Made by a program: the position numbers and the translations under genes. Under the pieces are notes generated by a model, which saw only the letters and a program-made list of their open reading frames with translations, searched no databases and had not been told where the DNA came from. From CAYQUO01 sp964420835 (GTDB lineage Bacteria; Chloroflexota; Anaerolineae; Anaerolineales; Anaerolineaceae): DNA of 64,000 nucleotides. Of this stretch, positions 60,534 through 64,000 are shown in pieces. The stretch spans positions 104,554-168,553 of the forward strand of contig CAYQUO010000006.1 in the NCBI GenBank assembly GCA_964420835.1. The letters run 5' to 3'. Position 1 is the stretch's first letter, and each line of letters begins with the position of its first letter.

Positions 60534-61154
60534 TTAGATGAAATTGAGTGGATTAATGGATGGATAGCGGCAAGATGGACAGCGCGAATCCTTCCCCGGG
60601 TAGACTTTTCCGCATACTACACACAACTGCCGTTTCCCATCACGCTCTATCTTCTCAGGAAAATCATACCCCTTGATCTTGATCACCTTATCCCCGGGCA
60701 TGTAGTAGTGCAGTAAACTTGAACTACCGAAAATGACCTTTGTTTTTCCCTGGTCAGTAATAAAGCTCATTTGGATACCCTGGTATTTCTGTTGGGCTTC
60801 AACAAATTCTCCCTGCCATGTGCCGCCGGCTTTACGCAGGGTGATAACTGCCAGAATCGTGGTAATCACGATAAACACACCTAAAGACAGCCATACATCT
60901 GACGAGAACTCACCCACATCCTTCCAGATGAGGTAGAGCACCACGGGAATCAGCAGCAGCCCAAAAATGAGCGCCCAGGCAATCCGCTGGCACAGAAAAC
61001 TGCCTGCCCGCGCCCTGGCTTGACGTTTTTGAGCGGGATGTGGAGAAGTTCGTTTTTCACCAATATCCTGCAATGGTTGCCCACAAGCATCACAGAACTT
61101 GCTGCCGAATTCGATCTCGGCACCGCATTGATCACAGAATTTTTGAGTGTTCAA
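60534..61154 (-). CDS. Zinc-ribbon membrane protein with second C-terminal ribbon
   Basis: A 206-residue protein with an N-terminal ribbon (CDQCG...CDACG), two transmembrane segments (about residues 57-75 and 86-105), then a soluble domain and a second ribbon at the C-terminus (CVVCG...CPSC). The start is TTG at 61154, with AGGAGGG just upstream. It likely shares a transcript and partly a function with the zinc-ribbon gene downstream. I do not recognise the domain between the membrane segments and the second ribbon. Confidence 0.75.
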   Translation of the reverse strand: MNTQKFCDQCGAEIEFGSKFCDACGQPLQDIGEKRTSPHPAQKRQARARAGSFLCQRIAWALIFGLLLIPVVLYLIWKDVGEFSSDVWLSLGVFIVITTILAVITLRKAGGTWQGEFVEAQQKYQGIQMSFITDQGKTKVIFGSSSLLHYYMPGDKVIKIKGYDFPEKIERDGKRQLCVVCGKVYPGKDSRCPSCRYPSINPLNFI

Positions 61155-61197
61155 AGTTCCCTCCTCAGTAATTCGTCACTGTGGGTTTCATCGTTGT

Positions 61198-62022
61198 TCA
61201 TGGGTCAGGCAAATCATACATTGAGAGTTCCGGGAACTGCAATGTGATAAGGTAAATCTTCCGGTTATCTTCCACCAGCGGGCTTTGCGGGTTGGCATTA
61301 ATCACCTGCCAGGCAAAAGACAGAATCTGCCCATCAATGTACCTTCCGGGAAACACACCACCTGTTTCTTCCAGTTCCGCAAGCGTAAAACCTGCCTGTT
61401 CAGCCGGCCAACGGATGACTTGAATGCTCTGTTCTTCGTTCCAGTCCATCATTTTCAGATATGCGCAAAAGAAAGCCTGCCCCGGCACGTATTCATGCCC
61501 AATGGCGCCTGCGCCTGTGCTGATCAACTTCGCCAGTTCCTGAAAACCCTGTGGCGGTTGAGCGTTGTTCACAACCACACTTTTGGTCTGCTCGTGCAGG
61601 TTGACGGTTAAGACCTGGCTGGGAGGGCCGTCTTCCCGGAATGAGCCGCTGTATTGATCCTTCCAAGAAAAAAAGCCGCTGTCCACAAAACGCTCCAACA
61701 GGCCGCGGACTTGTTCTGGTTCGAGGAAACCCTCAAAAACTTGCCGTGATGTGATTTCGCCACCATAAAAATACCCAACCCACTGCACGCGCCCATCACC
61801 AAAGACAACCCCTTCGGGAAGATAGTTTTCCATCCGCTCATCCTGCCAGGTTGGCAGGAGGCCGGGAAATTGGATCGGGTCGGTATGTTTAATGAGCACA
61901 GCCTGCGGGGATGTCTCCCACTCGAGTTTCGGCTGAGTCTGCCCTAGCTGGCAGGCGCTCATTGCCAGGACAAAGATCGCACAGATGATGGTCAATATTA
62001 GCAGGGTGTTTTTTCTGCTCAT
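61198..62022 (-). CDS. Lipoprotein of unknown function
   Basis: A 274-residue exported protein. The signal ends in MSAC near residue 24. The mature part has an acidic, mixed alpha/beta composition with no recognised motif. TGAGGAGAAA precedes the ATG, the same ribosome-site style as the BMP lipoproteins. It lies 43 bp upstream of the zinc-ribbon gene and 11 bp after the small membrane protein, so these five genes may form one operon. Confidence 0.72.
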   Translation of the reverse strand: MSRKNTLLILTIICAIFVLAMSACQLGQTQPKLEWETSPQAVLIKHTDPIQFPGLLPTWQDERMENYLPEGVVFGDGRVQWVGYFYGGEITSRQVFEGFLEPEQVRGLLERFVDSGFFSWKDQYSGSFREDGPPSQVLTVNLHEQTKSVVVNNAQPPQGFQELAKLISTGAGAIGHEYVPGQAFFCAYLKMMDWNEEQSIQVIRWPAEQAGFTLAELEETGGVFPGRYIDGQILSFAWQVINANPQSPLVEDNRKIYLITLQFPELSMYDLPDP

Positions 62023-62033
62023 TTTCTCCTCAT

Positions 62034-62474
62034 TTAAACACGATCCTGTCTGATTTCATGATGAAGACTTATCCATGCTTTTGCGTGAGCGCCGGATGTT
62101 TTCTGCCATTTGCCGATCACGATATACCGGAACGGCTTTCCATGACATACATGAATTGTCCCCACAATGCCATATATGATGCAGGCAAAACCTGCTATCA
62201 GGATTACCGCAATAATCAAGAATGGCGCAAAGGACGCGACCCAGGGCAGAGTGTCGATTTCACCACCCTCCAAAACCACACAGGGAAGAGAGAGGATATT
62301 CCCCATAAAGGTGACAAAGGAACACATAAAGCCAACAAACCAGATTACCGTGATGTTATTCTGATGGATCATCGCCTGCAGAGCTTGAAAAGCCAGGTAA
62401 CTGCTCTTGTCTTGAAGGGTGGCCCATATCAAAATGGGAACAACAGGCTCCAGCAGGCTGATGGAAACAGGCAA
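62034..62474 (-). CDS. DUF4870/Tic20-like small membrane protein, possibly N-terminally truncated
   Basis: Up to 146 residues with three hydrophobic segments. EPVVPILIWATLQDKSSYLAFQALQA resembles the DUF4870 core (APLxIWLxxKxxSxFxxxHAxQA). The first in-frame start is a TTG preceded directly by TAA, with no ribosome site. Normal family members have about 20-30 more residues before this core, so the 5' end may be damaged by a frameshift. Role unknown. Confidence 0.55.
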   Translation of the reverse strand: MPVSISLLEPVVPILIWATLQDKSSYLAFQALQAMIHQNNITVIWFVGFMCSFVTFMGNILSLPCVVLEGGEIDTLPWVASFAPFLIIAVILIAGFACIIYGIVGTIHVCHGKPFRYIVIGKWQKTSGAHAKAWISLHHEIRQDRV

Positions 62475-62945
62475 TTATGCGCGTTTTCCGGCGGAAAGAT
62501 ATTGGAAAGGATGAATGGGCAGCCAGAAAAAGAAGGGATGCTGACGCCTGCCGAATTGGCAGAATCCCGGTCGGGAATTCCAGCGGCTGGTTATAGTTTT
62601 GCCTGCCTTACCCTAAAAGGACCATTACGGTACAAAAGGATCCCTCCAGTCCTTATTACGTCCGGCATAATTGGTATAACCATATTGTTGTGATGGTGGC
62701 ACCGGATTGAAATGGAAACCAAGCCAGTTTTGGTTACCTGTAAAAATATAATATCCCCGGCAGGTTAATTATCGACCTTAACCAGTCAGATAATCTGAAC
62801 CCAGTATAGCAAATTCGTTTTTATTATTCAACACTTTTTTCTTGCATCATGAAATCGATGGCGGGTTTTCTATGTGAAGATGTAAATTTTTTCATTTGAG
62901 GTGTCAGGAATTTCATGGAACGAATGAGGAGATAAAATCATTCGT
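62475..62945. other. Intergenic region between the envelope gene patch and the IS30 remnant
   Basis: AT-rich stretch. Part of it may hold a decayed upstream portion of the DUF4870-like gene, and the last 100 bp probably include the left end of the insertion sequence. I cannot define terminal inverted repeats because the right end is outside the window. GAGGAGAT lies before the transposase ATG. Confidence 0.4.
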
Positions 62946-64000
62946 ATGCAAACCAGAGTATTCCTTAGGACAACAAGCAGAGAACGCGAAGAGACCAGCA
63001 GGTACTTGGCAAATGGGAAATCAATAACAGGCATCTACAAAGAATTGGAGAGACACCGAACAACCATATACCGAGAGATCAAACGCAACACCGGTGCCAC
63101 GGGATACAGGGCTTTCTCAGCCAGCAAGCGAGCAGAAGCAGCTGCTGGATCTCGGAGAAAGGGGAAAACAAGGTTAAGCCAGGATCAGCAATTGCGGGAC
63201 TATGGGATAAGAAAGGTACGTCAACAATGGTCACCCAGGGCGATATCAGAAAGGATGAAAATCGATTATCCTTTGGGAATGCGTATATCGCATGAAGCGA
63301 TCTACCGGTACATCTAAGTGCTTCCTCGAGGAGAGCTCAAAAGAACCCTCGTTCGGGCATTGCGTCAAGAACTTGCCTGCCGTCATAAGAAAAAAGGGAG
63401 GGAGACACAGGAAACACGGGGCAAGATTACGGAAATGTTATCTATAGTAGAAAGCCCGGCAGAGGTTGAGGATCGTTCAGTACCTGGTCATTGGGAAGGA
63501 GACCTTATCTTGGGTAAGAACAGGCAGAGTGCATTGGGAACGCTGGTGAAAAGAACGACCCGGTACACCATGCTGGTTCCCCTTGGAAATAAGCGGGATG
63601 CAATGACAGTTCGAGAAACATTTGCACGATCTTTCGCCACTCTTCCTGTGGAATTGAAGAAATCATTGACATATGAACAGGGAAAGGAAATGGGAGAACA
63701 CCTGCGCTTCACGATCGATCCCGGTATAAAAGTCCACTTTGCCCACCTCTCCTCTCCCTGGGAGAGAGGCACCAATGAGAACACAAATGGATTGATCCGG
63801 CAATACTTCCCCTGGGGAACGGATTTTTCCCTTGTGCCTCTAGAAGATGTAATAATGGTTCAGCGCAGGCTTAATGATTGATCTAAAGCCGTGCTTAATT
63901 ATTTGAAACCCGATGAAGCAATTAACAACCTTGTTCCACGAAAAGTGTTACTGTATCAAAAATCCATAGAACTGGTAAAAGAGAGAGATGATCAGCCATG
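62946..64000 (+). pseudogene. IS30-family transposase, inactivated by two nonsense codons
   Basis: An IS30-type transposase. The N-terminal helix-turn-helix (GKSITGIYKELERHRTTIYREIKRN) and the DDE domain (PGHWEGDLILGK, TYEQGKEM, ERGTNENTNGLIRQYFP) are recognisable. A TAA at 63315-63317 interrupts RYI/LPRGELKRTL and a TGA at 63879-63881 interrupts LND/SKAVLNYLKP, both in frame with the coding sequence on either side. The second catalytic Asp (normally TYDxGKEM) is Glu. The element runs past the right edge. It can no longer make a full transposase unless stops are read through. Confidence 0.88.

Noticed and set aside
62058..62693. A 211-codon open frame on the plus strand
   Set aside because: Mostly antisense to the DUF4870-like gene; no signatures, and it runs into the intergenic region without a ribosome site.
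1..64000. CRISPR arrays, rRNA genes, phage modules or a replication origin
   Set aside because: No regular spaced repeats, rRNA-like sequence, phage structural genes or DnaA-box clusters were seen while reading the window.

Overview
The window looks like a chromosomal stretch of a mid-GC, probably anaerobic bacterium. My best guess is Chloroflexota, class Anaerolineae. This is inferred from gene style: Thr/Pro-linked TPR and NBR1-Ig-like surface lipoproteins, many URO-D-family proteins, a V4R protein, a CIRCE-controlled groESL and abundant TTG/GTG starts. No rRNA or other decisive marker is present. Most of the first 48 kb is on the minus strand.

Layout. 1-2.4 kb (+): the end of a glycerate 2-kinase and a dihydropyrimidinase-like hydrolase. 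2.5-6.4 kb (-): HAD phosphatase, glpD and a MscS channel. 6.5-29.3 kb (-): a nearly gapless run of 20 catabolic genes behind a near-consensus promoter with a dyad operator. It encodes a FadR/GntR regulator, hydroxyacid dehydrogenase, HpcH-type aldolase, amidohydrolase, a complete BMP-type (nucleoside-like) ABC importer, three SDRs, a PanE-like reductase, three more amidohydrolases, a FAD-less molybdenum hydroxylase, a divergent transketolase and an MlrC-type M81 protein. 29.3-36.4 kb (-): an RpiB-epimerase fusion, an unrecognised protein, a full ECF importer of unknown specificity and another deaminase-like amidohydrolase. Together these read as import and dismantling of N-heterocyclic (purine/pyrimidine/hydantoin-like), perhaps ribosylated, compounds. 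The ring would go to Mo hydroxylase, deaminases and cyclic amidohydrolases; the sugar to RpiB, epimerase, transketolase, aldolase and glycerate kinase.

36.7-41.2 kb (-) holds the most novel candidate: a corrinoid methyl-transfer module. It has a MtmB (monomethylamine methyltransferase) homologue with no pyrrolysine codon, an overlapping corrinoid protein with a changed DxHxxG motif, a URO-D methyltransferase-like protein fused to a thioredoxin-like domain, and a V4R-domain protein. 41.4-46.3 kb: groESL with CIRCE, then two paralogous membrane-anchored TPR proteins. 46.3-48.2 kb: overlapping genes for a radical-SAM SplB-like protein with a helix-hairpin-helix tail and an AlkD-like HEAT protein. 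48.3-55.9 kb (+): trmD (probably leaderless), an MFS transporter and a second complete BMP-type ABC importer ending at a bidirectional terminator. 55.9-64 kb: a URO-D family protein, an NBR1-Ig-like lipoprotein, tRNA-Arg(TCG), then an accessory patch of small envelope proteins ending in a degenerate IS30-family transposase.
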